NCBI GenBank assembly: GCA_937858775.1
Contig: CALLYX010000419.1
Location: 1-6,483 of the forward strand
Reading direction: 5' to 3'
DNA length: 6,483 nt
From: an uncultured bacterium
GTDB taxonomy: Bacteria; Auribacterota; Tritonobacteria; UBA1439
The position numbers and the translations under genes are program-made. How positions within the stretch are numbered: position 1 is the first letter of the stretch; every line of letters begins with the position of its first letter. This document shows, in pieces, positions 1 to 5,170 of the stretch. The notes below the pieces were generated by a model. That model saw nothing but the letters and a program-made list of their open reading frames with translations, ran no database searches and was not told the DNA's origin.

Positions 1-1176
1 GTGATCGTGGACGCTCTGTACGGCACGGGACTGCGCGGCGAGATGCCCAAAGAGGCACGCGGGTTCGTCAGGGCCATAAACTCATCCGACGCGCAGGTTG
101 TTGCGGTTGACATCCCGTCGGGCGTGAACGCGGACACGGGCAAGACCTGCGAGGACGCTGTGTACGCCGACGTGACCGTTACGTTCGCGGCGCTGAAGCC
201 GGGGCTGCTGATGTATCCGGGCGCCAGTTTCGCGGGGGAGGTGGTGGTTGCCGACATCGGCATCCCACCGGCGCTCGTAAACATGAACGCCGAGCGGGCG
301 CGGTGCATCATCACGGCCGACGAGGTCGCGGCGATCATCGGCAACAGGATGCCGGATTCGCACAAGGGCAGTCACGGACATGCGGGGCTGTTTGCGGGAT
401 CCACGGGGATGGTGGGCGCGGCGGCGATGTCGGGCGAGGCGGCGGCGCTTGCCGGGGCCGGGCTGACGACGGTGGTGACGCCGGGCGGGCAGTATCCGAT
501 ACTCGCCGCCCGCACGAGCGCCGAGTGCATGACCCTGCCCATCGGGGCGGGCGACGCGTTCTGCGCGGAAGACGTTGATGCAGCTATTGGAGCGGCATCG
601 CGCTTTGACGCGGTGGCCATCGGCTGCGGCATCGGGCGCTCGGAGGGGACGCAGGAGTTCGTGCGGCAGCTTGCCGCCAGGCTGGAACGGCGCTTCGTGA
701 TAGACGCGGACGGGCTCTGGGCGCTCGGACGGGACGCGGCCGAGATTCTGTCGGAGGCCGCCGACCGCGTGGTATTGACGCCCCACCCCGGCGAGATGGC
801 GCGGCTGCTCGGAACTGACGTGGTATGGGTACAGTCGAACAGGTTGGAGGCAGCCGAGCGCGCGGCCGGTGAGTTCGGCTGTGTCTGCGTGCTGAAGGGC
901 GCCCGCACGATTGTGGCCCACCCGTGGGGGGAAACGTTCTTCAACCTCACGGGCAATCACGGTCTGGCGAAGGGCGGCTCGGGAGACGTGCTGACAGGCA
1001 TCATCGTGAGCTTCCTGGCGCAGGGCATTCCGCCACTGGACGCGGCGGTCGCGGGCGTGTGGGCGCACGGGCGCGCGGCGGATTTCGCGGCGGAGGGCCG
1101 CGCGAAGCGCACGATCAGCGCTCCCGACACGGCGGCGGCGCTCTCGGAAGTTTTCAGACTGCTGGGCCGGGACTGA
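1..1176 (+). CDS. nnr: Bifunctional NAD(P)H-hydrate epimerase / ADP-dependent (S)-NAD(P)H-hydrate dehydratase, 5' end outside window (copy 1)
   Basis: This cytoplasmic repair enzyme restores NADH and NADPH that have become hydrated: the N-terminal YjeF_N domain epimerises R and S hydrates, and the C-terminal ribokinase-like domain dehydrates the S form using ADP. The reading frame is open from the first base, and the protein begins mid-domain, so about 120-130 N-terminal residues lie upstream; the GTG at position 1 is an internal Val. Visible epimerase motifs are VDALYGTG (residues 3-10) and VAVDIPSGVNADTG (34-47). The dehydratase domain runs from about 105 to 391 and contains SHKG (120-123), FAGSTGMVGAA (131-141), DADGLWAL (235-242), LTPHPGEMARLLG (259-271), VLKG (297-300) and GGSGDVLTG (325-333), with the catalytic Asp at 329. 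The C-terminus is complete. It differs clearly from the second nnr on the opposite strand. The family assignment is secure. Confidence 0.95.
   Translation: MIVDALYGTGLRGEMPKEARGFVRAINSSDAQVVAVDIPSGVNADTGKTCEDAVYADVTVTFAALKPGLLMYPGASFAGEVVVADIGIPPALVNMNAERARCIITADEVAAIIGNRMPDSHKGSHGHAGLFAGSTGMVGAAAMSGEAAALAGAGLTTVVTPGGQYPILAARTSAECMTLPIGAGDAFCAEDVDAAIGAASRFDAVAIGCGIGRSEGTQEFVRQLAARLERRFVIDADGLWALGRDAAEILSEAADRVVLTPHPGEMARLLGTDVVWVQSNRLEAAERAAGEFGCVCVLKGARTIVAHPWGETFFNLTGNHGLAKGGSGDVLTGIIVSFLAQGIPPLDAAVAGVWAHGRAADFAAEGRAKRTISAPDTAAALSEVFRLLGRD
781..803 (+). repeat. 23-bp perfect inverted repeat, left copy (within nnr copy 1)
   Basis: These 23 bases encode most of the conserved TPHPGEMAR motif of the dehydratase domain. 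They are identical to the reverse complement of 1451-1473 in the oppositely oriented nnr copy. Identity stops at both ends of the match, so this is best read as conserved codons in two homologous genes. It could still act as a homologous recombination or assembly-confusion site. Confidence 0.75.
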
Positions 1177-1203
1177 CAGGGAGGACCGGCTGGAAGGTAC
1201 AAT
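1173..1203 (+). promoter_or_regulatory. Possible sigma70-type promoter upstream of the secreted-protein gene
   Basis: CTGACA at 1173-1178 (5 of 6 matches to TTGACA) and TACAAT at 1198-1203 (5 of 6 matches to TATAAT) are separated by 19 bp, longer than the optimal 17. The -35 hexamer overlaps the stop codon of the upstream nnr. It would give a leader of about 55 bases before the TTG at 1265. The spacing makes this a weak candidate; co-transcription with nnr is an alternative. Confidence 0.3.
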
Positions 1204-1220
1204 ACCCTCGTATATCTGAC

Positions 1221-1241
1221 ACCGGCGGTTCGTATGCCGGT
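1221..1241 (+). other. Small inverted repeat (hairpin) in the leader between nnr and the secreted-protein gene
   Basis: ACCGGC at 1221-1226 pairs perfectly with GCCGGT at 1236-1241 around a 9-base loop, with one further possible G-U pair inside. There is no T-run after it, so it does not look like a standard intrinsic terminator. It lies 12 bases before the GGAGG ribosome site and could be a leader hairpin or chance in GC-rich DNA. Confidence 0.3.
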
Positions 1242-1264
1242 TGGGCCACGAACGGAGGCGCACA

Positions 1265-1407
1265 TTGGCAAGTCGCATCAAGCTTCTGATTCTCGCGCTG
1301 GCAGTGCTGCTGGCGCTGCCGCAATGCGCGGCATACACACAGGAGGCGGACAAGAAACCGGCCGCCGCCAGGCCTGCTCCCGAGGCCGCGAAGCCGGAGG
1401 CGGCTCC
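1265..1407 (+). CDS. 5' fragment of a secreted protein: signal peptide plus Ala/Pro/Lys-rich linker, cut at the junction
   Basis: The start is TTG at 1265, chosen because GGAGG (1254-1258) sits six bases upstream and because the protein then opens with a textbook signal peptide: basic start (ASRIK), hydrophobic core (LLILALAVLLALP) and a likely signal peptidase I site after QCAA. The Cys is not in a good lipobox, so a lipoprotein is less likely. A low-complexity linker rich in Ala, Pro, Lys and Glu follows (about residues 24-47). The frame stays open to 1882, but from about 1410 it runs antisense to a recognisable nnr, so the later residues are not considered real. The mature domain is lost and the function cannot be named. 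An envelope or periplasmic protein is likely; some ExbB/TolQ-like proteins begin this way, but that is speculation. Confidence 0.6.
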
Positions 1408-1410
1408 GAC
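1378..1410. other. Breakpoint joining two unrelated loci (probable assembly or amplification chimera, possibly a real rearrangement)
   Basis: To the left, a plus-strand secreted-protein gene ends abruptly in its linker. To the right, a minus-strand nnr ends abruptly about 90-100 residues short. The stretch between reads plausibly in both genes: as Ala/Pro/Glu linker on plus (about APEAAKPEAAP) and as the helix after DRVGAA of nnr on minus. The exact join therefore cannot be placed more tightly. Such a dual-fit stretch is what a microhomology-mediated join would leave. I see no transposon ends or target duplication. Confidence 0.7.
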
Positions 1411-2634
1411 CCTGTCCCGAAGGACCTCCCCCGTCCCGCATCCCATGAGGCGCGCCATCTCGCCGGGGTGGGGTGTGAGGATGACGGGGGCCGCCGCGCG
1501 CCCCAGGGTGGAGGAATCCTCCACGAGCGCGTTCAGCCCGTCTGCGTCTACGAGCATCGGGATCCGGAACGAGGCGACGAGGCCGCGCACCATCCCGGCC
1601 GTCTCCGGGCAGCGGGAGAGGCCGGGCCCGATCAGCGCGACGTCAAAGCGCCCCGACGCCCGCGACAACTCCTCCCCCGCCCCCTTCCCCAGGGCCCCGC
1701 CCGGGGTTTCAGGGAGCGGAAGCGTCATCGCCTCGGTGAGCTTTGCCGCGATGACCGGGACGAGTGAGCGCGGCGCCGCGACCGTCACGCGCCCCGCCCC
1801 CGAGCGCAGCGCCCCCGCAGCGGCCAGGCACGCCGCCCCCGCCATCCCCGTGGAGCCCGCCACGATGAGCAGATGGCCGTAGTCGCCCTTGTGCGACTGG
1901 CGCGCGCGCGGGGGGAAGAGGGCGTACAGGTCCTGCTCCACGACCAGCTCCCCCTCGCCCCCGACGGCGCCGAGCAGGTCCCCGGGAATGCCGATATCGG
2001 CCACCCGGATCCTCCCGCAATGCTCCGGGCCGTCCGCGGAGACCATCCCCTTTTTCGGAAGCCCCATGGCTACGGTGGCGGAGGCCCGGACGGCGACGCC
2101 GCAGACCGCCCCGCTCGTCGCGTCCAGGCCGGAGGGGAGATCGATGGCGATCGTGGCCGCGCGGAGGGAGCGTATCAACCGGATGGCCTCGGCGAGGTGC
2201 CCGGCGACCGTTCCGGACACCCCGGTCCCCAGTATTCCGTCGACGACGACGTCGAACGAGCCCGCCGCCTCCCGCTGGGCGTCGAGCTCCGCGGCCGTCT
2301 CGGCGGAGACGACCTCCCCCCCGGCCCCCTCGACCCTCCTGAGGTTCTCGAGGGAGTCGCGGGAGACGTCCCCCCTACGGGCGAGGAGTATCGTCCTGGT
2401 CGTGATCCCGTCCGACTGGAGGTGCCTCGCCGCCACGAAGGCGTCACCCCCGTTGTTCCCCTTCCCCGCGAAAAGGAGGACGCGCGGGCGGAGCCGCCCC
2501 GCGCGTATCATCCCGGCCGCGCAGCGCGCCACGGCGGCCCCCGCGCGCTCCATCAACCCGAGGGAAGGGACGCCGCGGCCGACGATGGCGGCGCGGTCGA
2601 GCTCCCTCATCTGCGCGGCGGTGACGAGTTTCAT
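1405..2634 (-). CDS. nnr: Bifunctional NAD(P)H-hydrate epimerase/dehydratase, C-terminus missing at the junction (copy 2)
   Basis: The start is ATG at 2634, with GAAGG a few bases upstream and the typical opening MKLVTAAQMRELDR. The epimerase domain (about residues 1-225) looks complete: GKGNNGGDAFVAAR (57-70), VDGILGTG (131-138) and AIDLPSGLDATSG (163-175). The dehydratase domain starts at about 235 with SHKGDYGH (247-254), AGSTGMAGAA (259-268), VDADGLNAL (362-370) and LTPHPGEMARLMG (386-398). Homology is convincing up to about residue 410. The remaining ~90-100 residues, including the VLKG strand and the GGxGDVLTG loop with the catalytic Asp, are absent. The frame continues to 82 only as antisense of the other nnr. 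As it stands this copy would keep epimerase but not dehydratase activity. It lies 50 bp downstream of pdxJ and probably belongs to the same transcript. The end coordinate is approximate. Confidence 0.9.
1451..1473 (-). repeat. 23-bp perfect inverted repeat, right copy (within nnr copy 2)
   Basis: This is the partner of 781-803, in inverted orientation with about 650 bp between the copies. It lies 40-70 bp to the right of the breakpoint, so a simple crossover within this repeat would not by itself produce the join that is seen. Confidence 0.75.
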
Positions 2635-2684
2635 GCCTTCGGTTTCAGCGCGGGGATACGGGTTTCGCGGGCCGGCGCGGGCGA

Positions 2685-3416
2685 TCAGAGGCGCCCGGGG
2701 CCCATGCGGATGAGATCCTTCATCTCCCGAACCGCCCTATCGAGGCCTACGAGGACCGCCCGGGAGATGATGCTGTGGCCGATATTCATCTCCTCGAGGC
2801 CGGGGAGCGCGAGGACAGGCCGCACGTTCCAATATGTGAGGCCGTGGCCGGCGTTGACCCGGAGGCCCTCCCTGGCCGCCAGCGCCGCCATGGCGGAGAG
2901 CTTCTCGAGCTCCTCCCGGCGGGCCCCCTCGCCGCGGGCGTCGGCGTATCGCCCGGTGTGGAGCTCGATGAACTCGGCCCCCGCCCGGGCCGCGGCCAGG
3001 ACCTGCCGCTCCACCGGGTCGATGAAGACGCTCACGATGACGCCGGCCCCCCGCAGGCGCTTCACCGCCGCGGCTATCCTCGCGCTGTTTCCAGCGACGT
3101 CGAGCCCACCCTCGGTGGTTACCTCCTCGCGTTTCTCCGGCACGAGGCAGGCGTGGTCCGGCCCGACGCGCGCGGCGAACGCCACGATCTTCGCCTCGAC
3201 CGCCATCTCCAGGTTCAGGCGCGTCCGCACGGTCCTACGGAGGATCTCCACGTCGCGCTCCTGGACGTGCCTGCGGTCCTCCCTGAGGTGCACCGTGATC
3301 CCGTCCGCCCCGGCGAGCTCGCACAGCGCCGCGGCGGCGACCGGGTCCGGTTCGACGGTCCGCCGCGCCTGGCGCACCGTGGCCACGTGGTCGATGTTGA
3401 CGCCGAGCTTTATCAT
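2685..3416 (-). CDS. pdxJ: Pyridoxine 5'-phosphate synthase
   Basis: PdxJ condenses 1-deoxy-D-xylulose 5-phosphate with 3-amino-1-hydroxyacetone 1-phosphate to give pyridoxine 5'-phosphate, the ring-closing step of the DXP-dependent vitamin B6 route. It is a cytoplasmic TIM-barrel enzyme. The 243 residues match the usual family length. Visible motifs: LGVNIDHVATVRQAR (4-18), DGITVHLREDRRH (38-50), LNLEMAV (67-73), LVPEKREEVTTEGGLDV (91-107), FIELHTGRYAD (149-159), VNAGHGLTYWNV (187-198) and NIGHSIISRAV (211-221). Residues aligning with the E. coli active site are present: Arg18, His43, Glu70 and His191. The frame is open further upstream, but ATG at 3416 is chosen because family homology begins there and a G-rich ribosome site precedes it. 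nnr follows on the same strand after 50 bp. The transporter gene upstream is divergent, so pdxJ needs its own promoter. Confidence 0.97.
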   Translation of the reverse strand: MIKLGVNIDHVATVRQARRTVEPDPVAAAALCELAGADGITVHLREDRRHVQERDVEILRRTVRTRLNLEMAVEAKIVAFAARVGPDHACLVPEKREEVTTEGGLDVAGNSARIAAAVKRLRGAGVIVSVFIDPVERQVLAAARAGAEFIELHTGRYADARGEGARREELEKLSAMAALAAREGLRVNAGHGLTYWNVRPVLALPGLEEMNIGHSIISRAVLVGLDRAVREMKDLIRMGPGRL

Positions 3417-3429
3417 TCCACCCCCCCCC
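3417..3429 (-). promoter_or_regulatory. pdxJ ribosome-binding region following a nine-G homopolymer
   Basis: Read on the minus strand, nine consecutive G residues (3429-3421) are followed by TGGA and then the ATG at 3416. The G-rich run can pair with the anti-Shine-Dalgarno sequence in several registers. Its first G lies seven bases after the end of the proposed pdxJ -10 element, about where transcription would begin. Run length is prone to sequencing error. Confidence 0.5.
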
Positions 3430-3435
3430 GCCAGT

Positions 3436-3465
3436 AATGTATCACACCGCCTCGCGCCGTTGCAA
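3436..3465 (-). promoter_or_regulatory. Plausible sigma70-type promoter for pdxJ-nnr
   Basis: On the minus strand, TTGCAA (3465-3460, 4 of 6 matches to TTGACA) is followed after 18 bp by TACATT (3441-3436, 4 of 6 matches to TATAAT). The predicted start is near 3429, giving a leader of only about 13 bases before the pdxJ ATG. The -35 hexamer is the same palindromic TTGCAA used in the opposite direction by the transporter promoter. The match is moderate; position and necessity (pdxJ is cut off from glmM by a divergent gene) support it. Confidence 0.4.
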
Positions 3466-3468
3466 CGG
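3457..3468. promoter_or_regulatory. 12-bp perfect palindrome centred on the shared -35 hexamer of two divergent promoters
   Basis: CCGTTGCAACGG equals its own reverse complement. It sits in the 91-bp gap between the divergent pdxJ and transporter starts and contains the TTGCAA that serves as -35 for both proposed promoters. It could be a dimeric regulator's operator acting on both directions, or a coincidence of sharing one -35 element. A 12-bp palindrome is expected by chance about once per 4 kb, so it is only suggestive. Confidence 0.4.
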
Positions 3469-3488
3469 GGCTCGGGCTGCGATATAAT
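3460..3488 (+). promoter_or_regulatory. Sigma70-type promoter for the sodium symporter operon
   Basis: TTGCAA (3460-3465, 4 of 6) and a perfect TATAAT (3483-3488) are separated by the optimal 17 bp. The predicted transcription start is near 3495, leaving a leader of about 13 bases that contains the GGGGGA ribosome site (3497-3502) before the ATG at 3508. An exact TATAAT in such GC-rich DNA, placed correctly for the gene, makes this the best promoter in the window. Confidence 0.65.
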
Positions 3489-3507
3489 CCGGCGCCGGGG
3501 GACGAAG

Positions 3508-5043
3508 ATGCGCGAGAGGTGGACGTCGCGGCTGGGGATCATCATGGCCGTCGCCGGCTCGGCGATCGGCGTCGGGAACTTCCTCCGATTCCCCTCCCAG
3601 GCGGTCCAGAACGGCGGCGGCGCCTTCATGATCCCCTACTTTGTGTCCCTCTTCCTCCTCGGCATTCCGTTGATGTGGATCGAGTGGGCGATCGGCCGGT
3701 ACGGCGGGATCTTCGGGCACGGCACCGCGCCGCTCATCTTCAACCGGCTCTGGCGGCACCGCGTCGCGAAATACTTCGGGGCGATCGGCGTCTTCGGACC
3801 GCTCGCCATCTTCATCTACTATCTCTACATCGAGAGCTGGCTGCTCGGCTACTGCCTCTGCTCCGCCACGGGGACGCTGGGGGCCATCTCCAGCAAGGGC
3901 GAGATGCTGAGCTTCCTCCGGCGCTACCAGGGGATCGGGGGACGCGGGCCCCTCTTCCTCGTCTCCTACATCCTCTTCCTCCTGACCTTCGCCATCAACT
4001 TCGGGGTGGTGTACCGCGGCGTCAAGAGGGGGATCGAGAGGCTCTGCAACGTCGCGCTCCCCTTCCTCTTCCTGTTCGCGATCGTGATCGTAGTCCGCGT
4101 GCTTACGCTTCACGCCCCCGATCCGGCCCGCCCGGAGCGGAATATCGTCAACGGCCTCGGTTTCCTCTGGAACCCGGACCTCTCAGCCCTTCGGAGCGCC
4201 AAGGTGTGGATGGCAGCGGCGGGCCAGATCTTCTTCACGCTGAGCGTGGGGATCGGGGTCATAATCACGTACGCGAGTTATCTCTCCAAGGGGGACGACA
4301 TCGTCCTCTCGGGCCTCACCGCCTCGTCGCTCAACGAGGTCGCCGAGGTGATCCTGGGGGGTACGATCGTGATCCCGCTCGCCTTCGCCTTCTTCGGCGG
4401 GGACGGGGCGCGGGATGTCGCGCGGGGCGGGGCGTTCAACATCGGCTTCATCGCCATGCCCCTCATCTTCTCGAGGATGGCCAACGGGGAGGCGTTCGCC
4501 GTCCTCTGGTTCCTCCTCCTCTTCCTCGCCGGCATCACCTCCAGCATCTCCCTCCTCGAGCCGACCATCGCCTTCCTGAGCGACGACCTGAAGATCTCCC
4601 GCCGGAAGGCCATCGTCGTCATCGCCGCGGCGACGTTCATCCTCTGCCAGTTCCCGATCTTCTTCATCGAGCGCGGGGTGATGGACGACATCGACTTCTG
4701 GGCCGGGTCGTTCTTCCTGGTGCTCTTCGGCGCCGCGGAGTGCGTGATCTTCATCTGGGTCTTCGGCATCGATAAGGCGTGGGACGAGATCCACCACGGT
4801 GCGGGGCTCCGCATCCCGCGCTGGTACAAGCCCGTGATCAAATACGTGACCCCGACGTTCCTCCTCCTCATCCTGGGATTCTGGTTCTTCCAGCAGGCGG
4901 TCCCGACCTTCCGCATGGACGGGGTGCCGCCCGGGAACGCCCCCTACATCTGGGCGACGCGGATCGGGCTCTTCCTGATCTTCGGCTCCATCGCCCTGCT
5001 GGTCAGGAAGGCGCAGCACGGGAGCTTCAGGGGGAGACGATGA
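3508..5043 (+). CDS. LeuT-like neurotransmitter:sodium symporter (SNF/NSS family), probable Na+-coupled amino-acid importer
   Basis: This is a 511-residue inner-membrane protein with about 12 helices and the LeuT fold, close to the length of Aquifex LeuT. It should bring an amino acid or related amine into the cell with Na+. The start is ATG at 3508, preceded by GGGGGA; homology starts at ERWTSRLG. TM1 carries AGSAIGVGNFLRFP (16-29), where Asn24 and Arg27 match LeuT Asn27 (Na1) and Arg30 (gate). NGGGAFMIPY and GIPLMWIEWAIGRYGG follow (35-67). Tyr105 matches LeuT Tyr108; Phe243, Thr244 and Ser246 match Phe253, Thr254 and Ser256; Asn276 matches Asn286; Thr344 and Ser345 match the Na2 pair. Glu280 matches LeuT Glu290, which suggests transport independent of chloride. 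LeuT Val104, Phe259 and Ile359 appear as Ile101, Ile249 and Leu349, so the substrate may differ. The substrate cannot be named. Its stop overlaps the next start. Confidence 0.95.
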   Translation: MRERWTSRLGIIMAVAGSAIGVGNFLRFPSQAVQNGGGAFMIPYFVSLFLLGIPLMWIEWAIGRYGGIFGHGTAPLIFNRLWRHRVAKYFGAIGVFGPLAIFIYYLYIESWLLGYCLCSATGTLGAISSKGEMLSFLRRYQGIGGRGPLFLVSYILFLLTFAINFGVVYRGVKRGIERLCNVALPFLFLFAIVIVVRVLTLHAPDPARPERNIVNGLGFLWNPDLSALRSAKVWMAAAGQIFFTLSVGIGVIITYASYLSKGDDIVLSGLTASSLNEVAEVILGGTIVIPLAFAFFGGDGARDVARGGAFNIGFIAMPLIFSRMANGEAFAVLWFLLLFLAGITSSISLLEPTIAFLSDDLKISRRKAIVVIAAATFILCQFPIFFIERGVMDDIDFWAGSFFLVLFGAAECVIFIWVFGIDKAWDEIHHGAGLRIPRWYKPVIKYVTPTFLLLILGFWFFQQAVPTFRMDGVPPGNAPYIWATRIGLFLIFGSIALLVRKAQHGSFRGRR

Positions 5044-5147
5044 CGGCGGCCGGCTGGATCTTCATGGGGTTGTCGTGGGGGATCATCATCGGGCTGGCTG
5101 CGTTCTGCGTCCGCCGCGCGCTGAAGGCGCCGTTCGAGGATCTGTAG
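5040..5147 (+). CDS. 35-residue single-span membrane protein, probable small subunit of the sodium symporter
   Basis: The ATG at 5040 overlaps the symporter stop as ATGA, with GGGGGAG (5030-5036) just upstream, so translation is probably coupled. The peptide begins MTAAGWIFMGLSWG, has one hydrophobic helix (about residues 4-24), then a basic face (CVRRALKAP) and an acidic end (FEDL). This implies the basic end is cytoplasmic by the positive-inside rule. Tiny one-helix proteins encoded directly after NSS transporters are known, such as MetS of the Corynebacterium MetP/MetS methionine-alanine importer and the related small-subunit family. I infer a similar role here. The sequence does not let me place it firmly in that family, and the substrate need not be methionine or alanine. 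Confidence 0.75.
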   Translation: MTAAGWIFMGLSWGIIIGLAAFCVRRALKAPFEDL

Positions 5148-5170
5148 GCGGGGGGCTAAGGGCGCACGGG

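Noticed and set aside
82..1404. Continuation of the minus-strand nnr frame as one 850-residue protein ending at 82
   Set aside because: Beyond about residue 410 it no longer resembles Nnr and runs antisense to the secreted-protein start and the well-supported plus-strand nnr; the open frame reflects high GC with few stop codons.
1261..1410. Transposon or integron end causing the break in the two genes
   Set aside because: No terminal inverted repeats, target-site duplication, transposase or integrase sequence is visible near the join.
1408..1882. Continuation of the secreted-protein frame to 1882
   Set aside because: This part is exactly antisense to recognisable nnr sequence and has only low-complexity Pro/Arg/Ser-rich residues with no motif.
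1873..3507. Long plus-strand extension upstream of the transporter, making a 1056-residue protein
   Set aside because: It is antisense to nnr and pdxJ, has no domain signal, and the NSS family start, ribosome site and promoter all support ATG at 3508.
3417..3629. N-terminal extension of PdxJ upstream of 3416
   Set aside because: It would overlap the divergent transporter start and its promoter, and PdxJ homology begins at MIKLGVNIDH, giving the normal 243-residue length.
4183..5019. Minus-strand acidic, Asp/Glu-rich 278-residue frame
   Set aside because: It is the shadow of the hydrophobic transporter gene; reading membrane-protein codons on the opposite strand yields Glu/Asp-rich strings.
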